DNA of 64,000 bases. It comes from Armigeres subalbatus. Its lineage: Eukaryota > Arthropoda > Insecta > Diptera > Culicidae. The translations under genes and the position numbers were made by a program. The DNA lies in NCBI RefSeq assembly GCF_024139115.2, contig NC_085141.1, positions 34,912,120-34,976,119 of the forward strand, written 5' to 3'. Positions 43,484 through 55,506 of the stretch are shown one piece after another; position 1 is the stretch's first letter; the number at the start of each line of letters is the position of its first letter. The notes beneath the pieces were generated by a model. That model was not told where the DNA came from, made no database searches, and was given only the letters and a program-made list of their open reading frames with translations.

Positions 43484-44811
43484 GAGTAGAGTGGGGCAAG
43501 AGTGCGCGTGGGGTAAGAGTACGTTTTCGATTTTTTGTAGTAATAAAAAAAGATAAACTAGCAGTACTGCATCAGTTTGACAGGTATTCTGGCCAACTAT
43601 TATCATGTGTAATTGTAAACGATTTGAATAAACAACAAGGGAGATATGGAGTTAGATAACTTTTTGGTCATTTTGCTAAAAATAATTTGATTTCCGCAAC
43701 TAGTATTTCATTACCATATATACATTCAATCAGGTGACCATTATACCATTTTCTATAAGCTCTTGTATAGAGGACTTTATTGCGAGCTTTATTGTACAGA
43801 ACACCAATCCGGTTGGTTTTCCAAGAAGTCAAAACCATTACTTGAATAATTTTTGGGACTGTGGGGTAAAAGTACGCAGGAACCAGTGGAGACAAAGAGT
43901 ACGCATATGAATCTTCAAGTTATGATGTCAAACCCGTATCTCCGGCCAAAATAAGACTTCTTCCAAAGCGTAAAGATCTACAACTAAAAAAGGGACAGAA
44001 TTTGAACTTATCACAATTTTTAGAATAAGTTGAAGTAATTCGGTGTTAGAAGGACTTTATGAACAAAGCACTGAAGCGAAATAATGAAATTGTATTAGGA
44101 CTTGTTGTGCACCTAAACATAGTACGAAAACACAATTACATCTAAATGATAGTTTCTTTTAATCTAAAGAAACATTCATAAATTACGCAACGTTTAGCTG
44201 GGAGGGGTTGTGAGATGTGTGACGATCCATATAATTTTTAGAGGATTCATACAAATAGTGTAAGATAGGGGGGAGGGGTGATGAAATAGCCAAATTTTAC
44301 GTTACGTGATTGGTGGACTTTTTTTATGAAAACTGCCTTTGTATATGCCACGCGAAACCTGATATATATTATTACCTCTGTAATTTGTTTGTATATATAA
44401 AAAACAATGCTTTTTCGTATGAAAGTGCACATTTTTAGGACCCCCTCCCCCTTTAAAGGTTACGTAATCTTTAAACATTCCCTAATATATGCTCATTAAA
44501 CATCAATTAAATGTTATTAACTCTTATTTGCGTTAATATATACTTAAAGCACATGATTGGATAAATGCGTACTCTTACCTCACCTGATGCGCACTTTTAC
44601 CCCACCGGTGGGGTAAGAGTGCGTTTTTCACTCTGTCTAGCAATAAGGGTTCTACTAAAACGAATCTCAATAATTTCAATATTTTTTCCACTGGGTAACA
44701 TAAAGGAAGAGTATATGAATCATCGACGCTGATTTGATATGCAGAAGCTTGCTTCATAAGGGCCACATGATCGATTGAAAACTAAGTGCGTACTCTTGCC
44801 CCACTCTACTC
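43484..44811. mobile_element. 1.33-kb TIR element flanked by TA
   Basis: The ends are GAGTAGAGTGGGGCAAGAGT and its reverse complement (plus a few further matching bases), each flanked by TA (43482-43483 and 44812-44813). A GTGGGGTAAGAGTRCG-like motif recurs inside in both orientations (about 43509, 43862, 44566 and 44582-44622). Frames of 61-75 codons on the minus strand show no transposase motif. This is probably a non-autonomous Tc1/mariner- or pogo-like element. Confidence 0.85.
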
Positions 44812-45084
44812 TAAGCCTTTTTCGTGGATTGTCTTTACCTGTCATAAGACGGGTTTAGTACTATTCAATTTTATTCCACCATGACGTTGTAATCTAAAAA
44901 AATGTTTGGCTAATTTTGGTATGAATAATAATCAGATATATAGTAAAAATCATGCGGCCCCTTGCTAATTCAATACTGTTATACCATATCTTTTGACGTT
45001 TCAATTCGATGTTCCGTATAACACATTCAATCTGTTATAAGGGTACAACTTTTGCTACCCGAGTTACACATATGTTATGTGATA

Positions 45085-45505
45085 AAACCCAAATGTTACT
45101 GGGGCTGGACAATGCTCGTGGAGGACCAATGCACACTGGGAGTATTCGGAAGGAAAGTGCTGCGTACCATCCATCTATGGCGGACGGTACGTGGTGAAGG
45201 CGAATGAACAACGAGTTGCATCAGCTGTTGAGAGAACCATTCATCGTTCACTCCGCAAAAATCGGAAGACTTCGGTGGGCCGGGCGTAGCTAGAATGTCG
45301 GACAGTAATCCGATGAAAATGTTTCTCGACAACGATCCGACGGGAACAAGAAGGCGAGGTGCACAGCGGGCAAGGTGGATTGATCAGGTGAAGGACGATT
45401 TGTGAAGTGCAGCCATGGACCATGGACAGCCATTCAGCCGAGCTGAATGGAGAAGACATTTATGTATTGCACAGGCCACTCCGGCCTTAGTCTGGTAATA
45501 AATAA
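45085..45505 (+). pseudogene. RTE-like LINE 3' end, second copy
   Basis: Shifted frames carry a LVEDQCTLGVFGRKVLRTIH block, then ENNELHQLLREPFIVHSAKI-like sequence, GRLRWAG, ARMSDSNPMKMFLDNDPTGT and RRRGAQRARWIDQVKDDL, and a damaged end before AATAAATAAATAAG. Two or more frame changes and a stop after KDDL mark it as dead. Confidence 0.8.
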
Positions 45506-45635
45506 ATAAGCCAACGGCAGACTAGTTTTAAAATTTTCCATCCGAAACCTAACCAAATGTTTTTCATAATGCGGCGCAGAAGGCGATTTTCCCTTCAAAT
45601 TCCTCATCTTATGGCAATATAGAGTTATTCGTAAT

Positions 45636-48600
45636 TAGGCTGACCATACGTACCGTATTTAACGGGACGGCCCCGTTTTTTAGACCTTTTTGTGCTGTCC
45701 CGTTGTAATCTACAGTTTTTTCATTGATTCTACATTTATCATACATAGAAAGTGTTTTTTGCGTCTTTATTAGAGAGATTTACAGCCCTCGGCTGGCTCA
45801 TCTCTCAACAAGGAAATGGACAAAGCCCATAAAAAATGTGAGATGTTATGTTATTAGTGTTGCTTCCAAAAGAATGCTATCTAAGCCGTTTTGTATTTTC
45901 CATTGTTCGACTTTTCTTAAGGTTTTTAATAGGTAATGACTACAGGTGCTTCTCCGAGATATTTTTCATACATTCAATGATTTTTTTCTGCTTATTCCGG
46001 AGGAATTAACATTTTACCAATTTCATCAGGACGGATTAATAACTTGGTAGGCAATTTCCTGAAAATCTGGTCATTAAGGCGTCAATAAAATGAAACGCAG
46101 GGACAGATATTCTAATTTTAAGATTAGGTTCATTTTCGATTATTCTTTTTGAATCTTCCGAAGAAGATATTTCAATTTCTTTTTCTTTTTTATTTCTTTT
46201 TCTCTTCAATTCCAATTTCAAATCTGTTTACCACATATTGTTCAATCATTTGATTCTTCTTGAATCATTCAAAGACCTTCTGAATAATTCTGAATATTTC
46301 GAAATCATCCACTGTAAAAAAACGACGGCATGATAAAAATAATTTATAAATCAACTGAACAAAACCGAGTTTAAAGCAGTTTCAAATCGAGGGTCGGATT
46401 AAAGTCTAGGACTTCCCGTAACACGGTAGATCACTTTGACGTAGTGTGTTGCGGTGTAAGATCTACCAAACAGAGCCCTAGCTTAATCCATTTTTCTAGC
46501 TAGGGCAATAAGTTGTGGTAATTAAGGATTCATCGTATTTAGTCCCCGCTACCAACAGCAGCCTCAGAAATAAAACATAATTAATGTTACCTTGCAGACA
46601 GTTGAAAGACTCGAATTCCTCTTGTTTGAGGCTAAACTGTATGCAGCGGAAACAACTTTTCAAGCAATTAGTTAAAAAACCTTGGTACCCGTTCCTAGGC
46701 TGAACTGATTGCTGGAAAAATCGAGTTAGGGGTTCAAATACGTACTAACTCTTCATGAACTGGTGAAAATGGTAGTGAGAGGAACACACGAAAGTTCTTA
46801 TTACTGAACAAATTCTCTTGCTTGAAATGGTCTTGTAAACAGAGCTAAATCCTGGGTTTAAAGAGTATTACTGGTGATATTCTAGAAGCAAGACAAGGAT
46901 GTGGCTAGGGCTCCGATGCATGGCCAAAAACAGTATAACTGTTCTGTTTTCTCAAGCAAGGATTGATTTCCTATTGATAAGGGGCGCGCCTTCAATGGGA
47001 TTGCTCCCTATGAAGGGTCTAAATAGCGGGACCTTGTCATGGTGGTCTTGAGGAAACAAAACAACAACTGTATCGAAACCGATACTGCATTGCTTCTCAA
47101 TAGCACTGGAGTAATTCGACATGCACTTAAACACTAAGGATACGGGTAACGCTACAATAGATCTAATAATTGGTCGCAGTGGCACACCCGAACAGGAAAA
47201 AAGAAGTCTAGGACCCCACGTACTTTAAGGCTATTTCACACATCAGGAGCTTGTCTGCAAATTTCGCTCCCATATGTGTGCGGATGGGATTTATGGGATT
47301 CCGTAATGAAAAGTTAGAAATTCGGCCCGATTTAAAATACAATCCGGCGGAAATCTCCGAGATTCCGAGATGTAAACAAATATGTATATTAGAGTGGGGC
47401 GCAGTTGTATGGAAAAACGCAAACTTCGTCCGATCAAGGGAGATCAAGGTTTTTCTGAATCGTTTTGAGACCCCAATCAACTGTGCAAAATATGGGCTCG
47501 GTTGGTTGCAACCTCGTATGCCGCATCGCGTTTTAAATTTACATAGAGATTAGTATGGCAAAACCTACTTTTTTTACATTTTTGCTCTTAGCGGCTTCAA
47601 TTTATCATTAATCACGTGACCCAATACGTTAGCATATAGTCTGGAAGATGCCGAAAGACTTTGCCGAAGAAGGTACGTAGCTGGAAGGTCTACAAAAAAT
47701 GTTATTACGTTTCGAAAATTGATTGTTCAAATCATGTGCAAGAAAGCAATGTTTGTGCCAGCAAAACCGGACAACCTATAGTTATGGAAGGGCAAAACCC
47801 ATCTTCCTTCTTGTCGGATTTATTTCTTTGTGCAATAATTCCAGATAGCTCCCATTAGCTCTAAAGCCCTATAAGATCAATTATTTTGAAATAACACTCA
47901 GTTAAATTATTGGTCTACGTAGTACGGCAGTGCTGGCAGAATAAACGATTTTTTGCATACGGTTTGAACACTCAATCTTGATGCGTTATTCTTCAGCAAA
48001 GTTTTTCGGCATCCTTTGGGTTATACTTTAACGCAATGTGCCACTTGGTTTACGATGAACTGAAACCTCTAGTAGTAGAAATGCAAAAATATACGTTCTT
48101 CCATACAAACTTCAAACGCGATGCGGAAAGCGAGGAAGCAACCAATCGGTCCCAAATTCTGCACAGTTGTTCAGGACCCAGAATGGCTTCGAAAAACCAT
48201 TGATTTGAAAAAATGACCATGACGCCCCACTCTAATGTATATATAAATTGGCCAGGATTTTTCAATTTTTCGCAGCGAAATTGCATGAGCCCCGCTTTTT
48301 TGCGAGCACATGGGAACTAAATCAATGGACAAGAGTCACGAGGTGTGAGGCTACTTTTAGCGTCATTTAAATAAATTTCGATCAAAAAGGACTCTGATTT
48401 GATTACATTTGGAGTACTGTTAGTTATTTTCAATTGTTCAGAATTGGAAAAGCTTTTGATATTGGTCAATAAAGAAAACCTTAAAGCATGTCTAAGAGTA
48501 GATTGAAACAAAATTTCAAAATTCCTTAATTTTTTTTTTTAATATTAAGAGATAAGTAATTTTCTGTTCTTTCGTGTTTTTACCCGCTTCCCTTTGAGGA

Positions 48601-49005
48601 GTGAAAAATTTGTAGTCTAGTATTTTTCCGCAACTAATTTAATACAATACATCCAATAATTTTTTTTACACGGATGGTATTCTTCAATTTCCCGGTTAAC
48701 CTGATTTTCCACAGCATTTCAAATACCACCCGAATTTTCTTTGATTTTTTGTGATTTTTTTCATGGGGTTAACTCAGTTTCATTAACGCTAAAGGTCTTA
48801 ATCAACTAAAACCCACCCGTGTAAAAAAGAACTGGGTGTAGAAGGTTAAAGTGATGACTGATTTCATCTAAAATGTTTCTAATGTCTAACACAGAAAATG
48901 AAAATCAAGAAACTTTTACAACTCTTGAATTTTATCACAAGGTTTTTTGACCGTTAAGCAAGCGTGTTTGTCCCGTTTTTTCACCGAAATGATCTGGTCA
49001 GCCTA
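45636..49005. mobile_element. 3.37-kb hAT-like element, non-autonomous
   Basis: The ends are TAGGCTGACCA and TGGTCAGCCTA, an 11-bp terminal inverted repeat. They are flanked by an exact 8-bp direct repeat TTCGTAAT (45628-45635 and 49006-49013), as hAT transposases make. Just inside the left end is TACCGTATTTAACGGGACGG, and near the right end is GTCCCGTTTTTTCACC, a further partial symmetry. No transposase was recognised; frames are short. A second element is nested at 47390-48235. Confidence 0.9.
47390..48235. mobile_element. 846-bp foldback element with 8-bp target duplication
   Basis: The ends TAGAGTGGGGCG / CGCCCCACTCTA are flanked by ATGTATAT (47382-47389 and 48236-48243). Long diverged inner arms also pair: CAACTGTGCAAAATATGGGC ... 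CGCATCGCGTTT (about 47478-47535) against the complement of 48110-48170, and GATGCCGAAAGACTTTGCCG (about 47648) against the complement of about 47995-48015. Non-coding. Confidence 0.9.
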
Positions 49006-49013
49006 TTCGTAAT

Positions 49014-51675
49014 CTATTTTAATTTGGAATGATATTGGAATGACCTCACTAGGTGGATTAATTTTTTTTCTCCATCCAACACAGTGTTTTAATCTACATC
49101 ATGTTCCGCAAGTTGCGATGCGATCTTGTGCTACTGTTGGGCAAATTAGCATAAATGGTTACCTCCTCCCGCGTGCCTTCACTCTGCCATGGCATGTGGA
49201 GAAGTTTTTGCAGCCAGTAGTATCCCACAGTGGAGATGACGTCGTCGCGATAAGGACGACGACGGACGGTTTCATTTTGTTTCCCCTTGTTTTACAGCGA
49301 CCAATAAACTTTGCGCAGCTTTCGTCACTGCGAACCCGCGTCGTCAGGCGGCAAGCAGTCCAAATTAGAAGATCTGCGCGCTAATCCGCGGAAGGCGGAA
49401 CAGATCCAGATCTTTACATCTGCATCTTTACGGTTTGCTGTCGAGGGCACGGCGGTTGTTGGTCGCCGTATAGTGCACCGACGGTTTCGACCTCAACTCC
49501 TATCCTATCTTTGCTCATTCGGGGTACTTGATGCGGATTGTACGGTATGTGCGCATTTAGCGGATAATTGCTCAATTTGACGAAAGCGATTTATGAACAG
49601 CTGATGCGATCTGACATATGGCAGACAGGATTAATGATAAAACATTGGACTGAGACGAAGCCATTTATTTTCATCACTGCAGATGAGTTTTCCACGTTAA
49701 TGCTGGGAGACCGAATCTGTTTTATAATTTGATTTCTTCTTCATTTTTCTTGGAGAAAAATTTCACATCCTACATTTTTTTCATATACACATACATATTT
49801 TTCATATTAGTCATAAATTATATATAATAACTACTTAAGCCGTTCTCCATAAAACAGAAAGGCGCATTCAACCAATCAGGGATGGAAATCTGTGATCTGG
49901 TTGATCTGGTTCATTTTCGATAGAAAACAATGGGGCAGATTTTCCTGAGATTACATCAAAACCATTTCATATGGTGATGTCAAAAATGCAATGACGATTC
50001 ACTTTCATTGTTAGTAGAAATGAAAAGTTTGCATTTCAATATTTCAATGCGAAAGGCATACAACAGTCAAATCACCTCATTAAGCGCTAGTTGATGTGAA
50101 ATCGTTTGACAATTGGGAAACAATCACTGTATAAAGAAAATTGCTGTATTAAAAAAATGATGTATGTCATACAGAAGTACAAGTATGATATTTGTATCGA
50201 TGTACATATCCAAAAAGTTCACTAGAAGTTCAGATCTCTTAAAGTCAAGTGCCAATAATTTATGTAGCAATTTTCCTAGAACTTCTCTTAAAAGTTTATC
50301 TTTATTTATTGTTGCTGTATTCTTAGAAATTCAGCTCGCTGTAGCCGTTTGGTTTAACTTCGGAAAAACAAGATGTGAACATCGAATAATGTCAAGTCCA
50401 TTTATCGGTTGTTCTAATCTACAAAAAATCTGTATAAAAGCTTTCAAAACTATTTCGCGGCCATTCAATATGTGTAGGTATTTTTAATTCACGCATTAAG
50501 CCAATGGTTTCACATACTTGCCTGATAATTTTCGAATACAACAAGAAATTCTTCGTTGGTAAATTAGGCATCATCTTCTACGATTAATTGATCCTGGTTT
50601 GACGTACCTGGAATGATAAAGAGAATAAGAACGTTAAAATCATTATTACATATTACATATTACATTGAAACATTGCATCCAGGGCCGGATTTATGCCTGC
50701 GGGAAATTTTCCGCTCGGGCTTTTTTTTTTACTTTTCTGGTCACAGGACACAATCTTACACAATGATCCGATTCAATATTTTAGCAGGACACAACTCATT
50801 TTCTCCGTTCTTTTTTAGACACTCGGTGTCTTCAGAGAAGTTTTTTTTTGTAATGAAATGATGAATTTTTTGGTAAAATATCAATTAGGGTGGTCCCCAT
50901 TTTAGTTCAAATTTGGAATAAACCTTTTATTGAAAATATTGTGCGGTTGAACTCTTCAGCAAACTTGTAGAAAACTTTACTTCGAGAAACTTTGCCGAAG
51001 ACTTCATTTATCCAGCACATCATTAGCTCAGAAAGTCAGTTCGTAAAAAACTTGAATGTCATTGGAAAGGGTACATATAAGGTAGCATTCACTGTAAAAT
51101 TTACGAGAACGTTAATTTTTAAAATTGAGTAAATTAACTTTCATAAAAATTATGAAATTTTCCAAAAATGTCTTTAAATATAAATATTATGAACATTCTG
51201 TCTCACTAGAGCCATAGGACTCATTTACATAGCTTTTCGAAAATTCGTAAAACGATTAAACTAGTTTGAAAAAAATGTGTTTATGATTGATTACCCTATT
51301 CTATCTCGTTCTGGATGACTTATGCATTCTAATGAACCGATTTGTGTTCTTTAAAATAGAATTCCTTTTCAAGCACTGAACCGAAACTATTTATCCTGAT
51401 CGAAAAAAAATTAGAAGGTTTAAAAAAACAAATTAATCAATAAATGAGTGAAGTCGAATACATATTGCCATTAAGTATTATATTTTCCTCTTTGATTTAA
51501 CCGGACAATTAAACAATGGAGTAAAGTTATGAATGATATGTCATAACTTTATTTTTTTTCAAATGTTTTTTTGGGTAAAAATTTGATTTGACAGATCATT
51601 ATCAAATTGTTTTTTGATTGAAAAAGTATATTTTTATATAATTAACTAGTCAAATTTGCCCGATCTTGCTCGTTT
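49014..51675. other. no gene recognised
   Basis: 49040-49580 is GC-richer with two overlapping plus-strand frames (114 and 89 codons) that lack motifs. 50680-50700 (CAGGGCCGGATTTATGCC) and 50885-50905 (TTAGGGTGGTCCCCATTT) look like ends of known-style DNA elements, but no partner end was found. Confidence 0.4.
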
Positions 51676-51845
51676 TGTCTTTCTCGTATACTAAGTATAC
51701 GTAAAGGCTATATGATCGCTCAAAAAAAAAAACTTTTAATAGAAGGCCCGGAGACCCATAGTATTATATACTGATCGACTCACTTCGACGAATTGAGGTA
51801 ATGTCTGTGTGTATGTATGTGTGTGTGTGTGTGTGTGTGCGTGTG
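51676..51845 (-). repeat. TGCCTTTCTCGT-family repeat tail and (GT)n
   Basis: TGTCTTTCTCGTATACTAAG, AGAAGGCCCGGAGACCCATA and CTGATCGACTCACTTCGACG lead into (GT)n at about 51806-51845. This is the reverse complement of the tail at 55911-56052. Its right half is missing where the R1-clade LINE begins. Confidence 0.8.
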
Positions 51846-51971
51846 TTTTTTTTCTTCCTAAGCAATGGAGGGGGAATCTGCTCAACAGACATCCTGGGTT
51901 GTCCAGGAAGTGCGGGGTTAGGGATCACCTCCAACAGCAAACGAGGGAAGCAGGACTACATCACCGACCCG

Positions 51972-52718
51972 CTAAACCGTTTCCATTGCCGCCAAGCCCA
52001 TAGTCCCTTCGGTACAACCAGAAAGTAATGCTTCAAAGGGGGGCCAGTGCACAACGCACCCTCGAGGATAGCTGCGTGTCCTTGCAGCACCGAACATCGT
52101 AACTCGCTTTTTTAGAAGAACACCATGGTATCGTGCCAGCGCATTGCCGGCTTTCCAGGTGGCCTTACCAGGCCCTATGTCCTCGGAAGGTGGACACACC
52201 CGCGTGCACCCCAAATTGACCTTTCTGCGATAGGGCCTATTCGCCAGCACACAGAGGGACTTGCCGACGCGGTGCCTACGCCTGCCAGAGCCTTGACAAG
52301 GACCACTTTCCGTCCTCGGGCTCGGAACTCGCCCGGTTGACCGACGCCGCGAAAGCGACGATACCATGTTGTTCTTCGCGCGGCCACTTGTTCGATACAA
52401 GGATCGAGTTCGACCACAGAGCATGACCACCGGTATGACCCATGAAGCCGACTCCGATCCCTTGGACCACCTCTTATTTGCGCCTGAACTAGCCATCCTT
52501 GAGTCCATGCGCCACCTTCTGTGTAGCTCCGAGACGATTTGGGCGATAGCCGATAAAACGGCGTTCCAGCCACCTTCATCTTTACACATCCTCTGAACTA
52601 GGTTGTCCGGGGTAGTGTCCAGACCACATGTGGCAAGCATGTGGTCACACATTGCGTGAAAACGTGGGCACACGAACAACACGTGTTCCGCCGTTTCCTC
52701 TAAACCTGCGCACACCAA
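51972..52718 (-). pseudogene. R1-clade C-terminal domain and 3' end
   Basis: It begins CLVCAGLEETAEHVLFVCPR-like (MVCAGLEETAEHVLFVCPRF), the Cys-x2-Cys...His...Cys domain, then DTTPDNLVQRMCKDEGGWNA and RRWRMDSRM, where the conserved protein should end. The remaining ~170 codons read through 3' untranslated sequence. Compare 28290-28527 in copy 1. Confidence 0.8.
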
Positions 52719-52719
52719 A

Positions 52720-52985
52720 CACTCGGGCGAGGCCGAGCAAGCCAGCTGCGTTACCTGTACTGTGATTTTGCTGCACGCTTAAACGCCGGGAACATCGATG
52801 GGGTGCTTGCTGTTCACAGCTTTGCTGGAACAAATCAAACAATTGGGAGGGTTCGTGCAGCATTGTGCCTTACGTCCCTCCAATCCGCAGTGTCGGCAGA
52901 GATTGCTACTGTCAGGGCCTTTACAGTCTCATTGCTTGTGCCCCGGTTCCAGGCACTTGAAGCAAACTTCGGGTTGCTCGTATAT
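52720..52985 (-). pseudogene. R1-clade ORF1 zinc knuckles
   Basis: On the minus strand one frame reads VCFKCLEPGHKQ, a stop, then DCKGPDSSNLCRHCGLEG and further Cys pairs: CCHC knuckles that bind RNA in the ORF1 protein. Sense runs directly into the C-terminal domain of ORF2 with nothing between. Confidence 0.75.
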
Positions 52986-53823
52986 GCCCACAGGGCATAC
53001 CGGCCATTCCACCTTTGACGCTCCCTAACTTGTCTACCTTGGAGGCGTCCGCTGCAGATAGCCGAACCAATGCTACCTGCGTCCCTGCCGGACCTTTCTG
53101 TAGCCGAACGGCTGCGGTGGACGCCTCCACTTCACACTGTCGCCGCAGTGCCGTGAAGAGCTCTACGACTTCGGTGATCTCGTCCAGGTCTTTAACCCTT
53201 AGATTCACCTCCGTCGTGAGTGCCCTCACCTTGACCGTCTCGCCTAGAACTTCCTCCGCCAACTTCTTGTAGGCGGCGCCCTTTTGCGAGACGCCCCGCT
53301 TCAGCTCGAGGATCATCTCGCCCATCCGGGTACGTCTTACTCGACGTACGTCGGCGCCGAGTTCACCGAGCTTGACGTCACTCCTCATCGCCTTCAAGAC
53401 GTCCGAGTACTTGGCCTCGTCCGCCGTGATGACTAGGGCATCGCCCCTGGAGCGATTTGCGCCTACCCTAGACTTCTTGCTACCCTCATTCGCCTGGGCC
53501 TTCTTTTCGGCCCTTGACGTCTTCGGTTTCCTCTTGTTCTTGACCAGGGTCCAGGAGGCGTCATCCTCCTCTATTTCCCAGGTCTGGTGCTGCTGAGAAC
53601 TCTCAGCCTGCCGTAACCCCTTACCACCGTCTTTCCTGGGTGGACGGACCTTTCCAGGTCCTTCCTCCCCCGGTTCTGGAGGTACCTGGCCGGGGTTCAG
53701 CTTCCCAGCCCCACTACCCTTGTTCGGGGTAGTAACCCTCCGCGTTTTGGAGCGGCCCCCAGGGAGCTCATCCCCTGGAGACTGTCTCCTCCGTTTTTGT
53801 GTCTGCTCCGTTGGAACAGTCAC
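52921..53823 (-). pseudogene. R1-clade ORF1 (gag-like), central part
   Basis: This 300-codon frame is basic and Pro/Gly-rich for ~70 residues (TQKRRRQSPGDELPGGRSKT), then ASWTLVKNKRKPKTSR, then the conserved gag-like domain: RRVRRTRMGEMILELKRGVS, EVLGETVKVRALTTEVNLRV and DEITEVVELFTALRRQCEVE. It leaves frame just before the zinc knuckles. ORF1 protein coats element RNA. Confidence 0.85.
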
Positions 53824-54375
53824 ACCTGACGTGCCCGCAAATACAAAGTCTGGGTAGACTTTGGCACCACCGTCTTCGCTGGCACGCCCTCGGTCGATTC
53901 GACCTTGCCCGAGTCCGCGAATTCTTGGGCCTCAGTCTGGGTGAACCTCGACTCCATGGATTTCACGGGTTCGCACTTGGCCGTCCTGACCGCCGTTTCC
54001 AGCTTGGCGTCCAACATCGACTTTCGAAGTTTCAGCAAGCTCCTCTTGAGGTCCTTACTGATATTATGCTTCGATGACGCAAAGTCGATGATGGCGTCCA
54101 GCTGTTCCGTCGCCATCCGTCGCCTTCACAAGCCATGGGCCGTCTATAACCTCTACCGGCGGAACCTGGTTGATGGTTAGGTGACCCACGCTGGCGCTGC
54201 GCACTGAGCTGCCGACTATTGCCTCTGGCTTCCTAGGCGGAGACCTGAACAACCCACCTCTTGCGAAAGGGTTGTCGCCTACACTACTACCACTAATTGA
54301 AGAATTGACTTGGTTTTCCATTTTGGTCCCACGAGTTGCTCGGGAAAAGAGGTTCACCACGCCAGAACCCAGCAT
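53820..54375 (-). pseudogene. R1-clade ORF1, N-terminal part in two frames
   Basis: Frame 54375-54064 contains the likely start MENQVNSSISGSSVGDNPFA at about 54319 and GGLFRSPPRK. Frame 54116-53820 continues with ATEQLDAIIDFASSKHNISK and a Lys/Arg-rich helix, ending near 53820 where the next frame takes over. The NPFA..GL.RSPP signature is shared with the copy at 57012. Confidence 0.8.
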
Positions 54376-54702
54376 GACGCGGTAAGGGACAATTACTGTG
54401 GAGGGTGCCCAGGTGAGAAGTGATGATTCTCGTTTCAGACCGCATCGTGCTTTCGTGCTGTGCGGTTCTTTCTCTCTTTGCGGAAGGAAGTTTTTAATAC
54501 TACCCGAAGCTATTTTAATTTCAACGGTGCTTCTTAGCGCTATTTGTACCCACTGATCCCGTTACGATCTTTGCAAGGACCCGTGCCTACGTTTTACGTT
54601 GCACCCGTTTGCGGAAGTAAAATTCCGACAAGCGGTGGTAATCCTGCAGGGACACCGTTCTGGGAAAAAACCTCTTAGAAGGTCACGTCTCCACGCTCAG
54701 CC
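54376..54702 (-). other. 5' untranslated region of R1-clade copy 2 meeting the Juan-like leader
   Basis: No frame. GC-balanced. The exact border between the two elements could not be placed. Confidence 0.45.
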
Positions 54703-54873
54703 ATGAGCATTTATAAAAACAAGAGGAAGGGGGAGTCTCTGAATTCTCCACTTCCTTCAAAGAAACAAGGTTTCAAGACCGTCCTGCCAAAGCGCGGAAA
54801 AAATAGAAGGAAGCTGGAGAATCCTTCTATCTCTAATATCGAAAATAATTCTTCTCCAATCGAACTGAGCTAA
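54703..54873 (+). pseudogene. Juan-like ORF1 start, truncated
   Basis: ATG at 54703 opens 56 codons (KNKRKGESLNSPLPSKKQGF, then VLPKRGKNRRKLENPS), the basic N-terminus of Juan-type ORF1, then a stop at 54871. The rest of ORF1, including zinc knuckles, is absent: about 30 bp later the endonuclease of ORF2 begins. Confidence 0.75.
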
Positions 54874-54901
54874 TCTTCAAATTCTGACTCGCAACAAATC
54901 A

Positions 54902-55506
54902 AAATTCTTCGTAATTGGTGACTTCAATGCCAAACACCGTTCATGGAATAATGCTCAAAGCAATTCCAACGGCAACATTTTATTTGAAGATTGTTCTGCG
55001 GGATATTATACTATTCAATATCCCAATGGCCCAACTTGGTTTTCATCCACTCGAAATCCTTCGACAATTGATTTGGTTTTAACGGATTCAAGTCAGCTGT
55101 GTGGCCAATTGGTAACTCATGCTGACTTTGACTCTGATCACCTTCCTGTGACATTTGAAATCTCACAAGAAGCCATTTATAATCCAATCAGCTCTACTTT
55201 CAATTATCATAGGGCTGATTGGGATTTATATAAAACTTATATCGATAGGAATTTTGATGTTGATATTCCTCTCGATACCTAAAGTGATATTGATAATGCT
55301 CTCGTATCTTTGACAAATTTAATTGTCGAAGCCAGAGGCATTGCAATTCCTAAATGTGAAATTAAATTCAACTCCATTATTATTGACGACGATCTTCAGC
55401 TACTGATCCGTCTTAAAAATGTGAGGCGAAGGCAATACCAAAGAACTCGCGATCCCGCGTTGAAAGTTATTTGGCGAGCCTTGCAAAATGAAATTAAAAA
55501 ACCCTG

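Larger units (their letters stand above)
51846..54690 (-). mobile_element. R1-clade LINE, minus strand, internally deleted, copy 2
   Basis: The 3' end is a T-run (51846-51853) directly against (GT)n. From there leftward in sense are the C-terminal domain (52718-51972), the zinc knuckles (about 52985-52720) and ORF1 (54375-52921). Endonuclease and RT are missing. 5' untranslated sequence extends to roughly 54650-54690, where it meets the Juan-like element head to head; that border is approximate. Confidence 0.85.

Noticed and set aside
49850..50070. GAAAGGCGCATTC and GCGAAAGGCATAC as ends of another TGCCTTTCTCGT-family copy
   Set aside because: Internal unit landmarks are missing apart from a weak TCGATAGAAAACAATGGG match, so membership is not supported.
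50670..50910. CAGGGCCGGATTTATGCC and TTAGGGTGGTCCCC as ends of DNA transposons
   Set aside because: The wording resembles ends of known insect elements, but I found no opposite end or target duplication.
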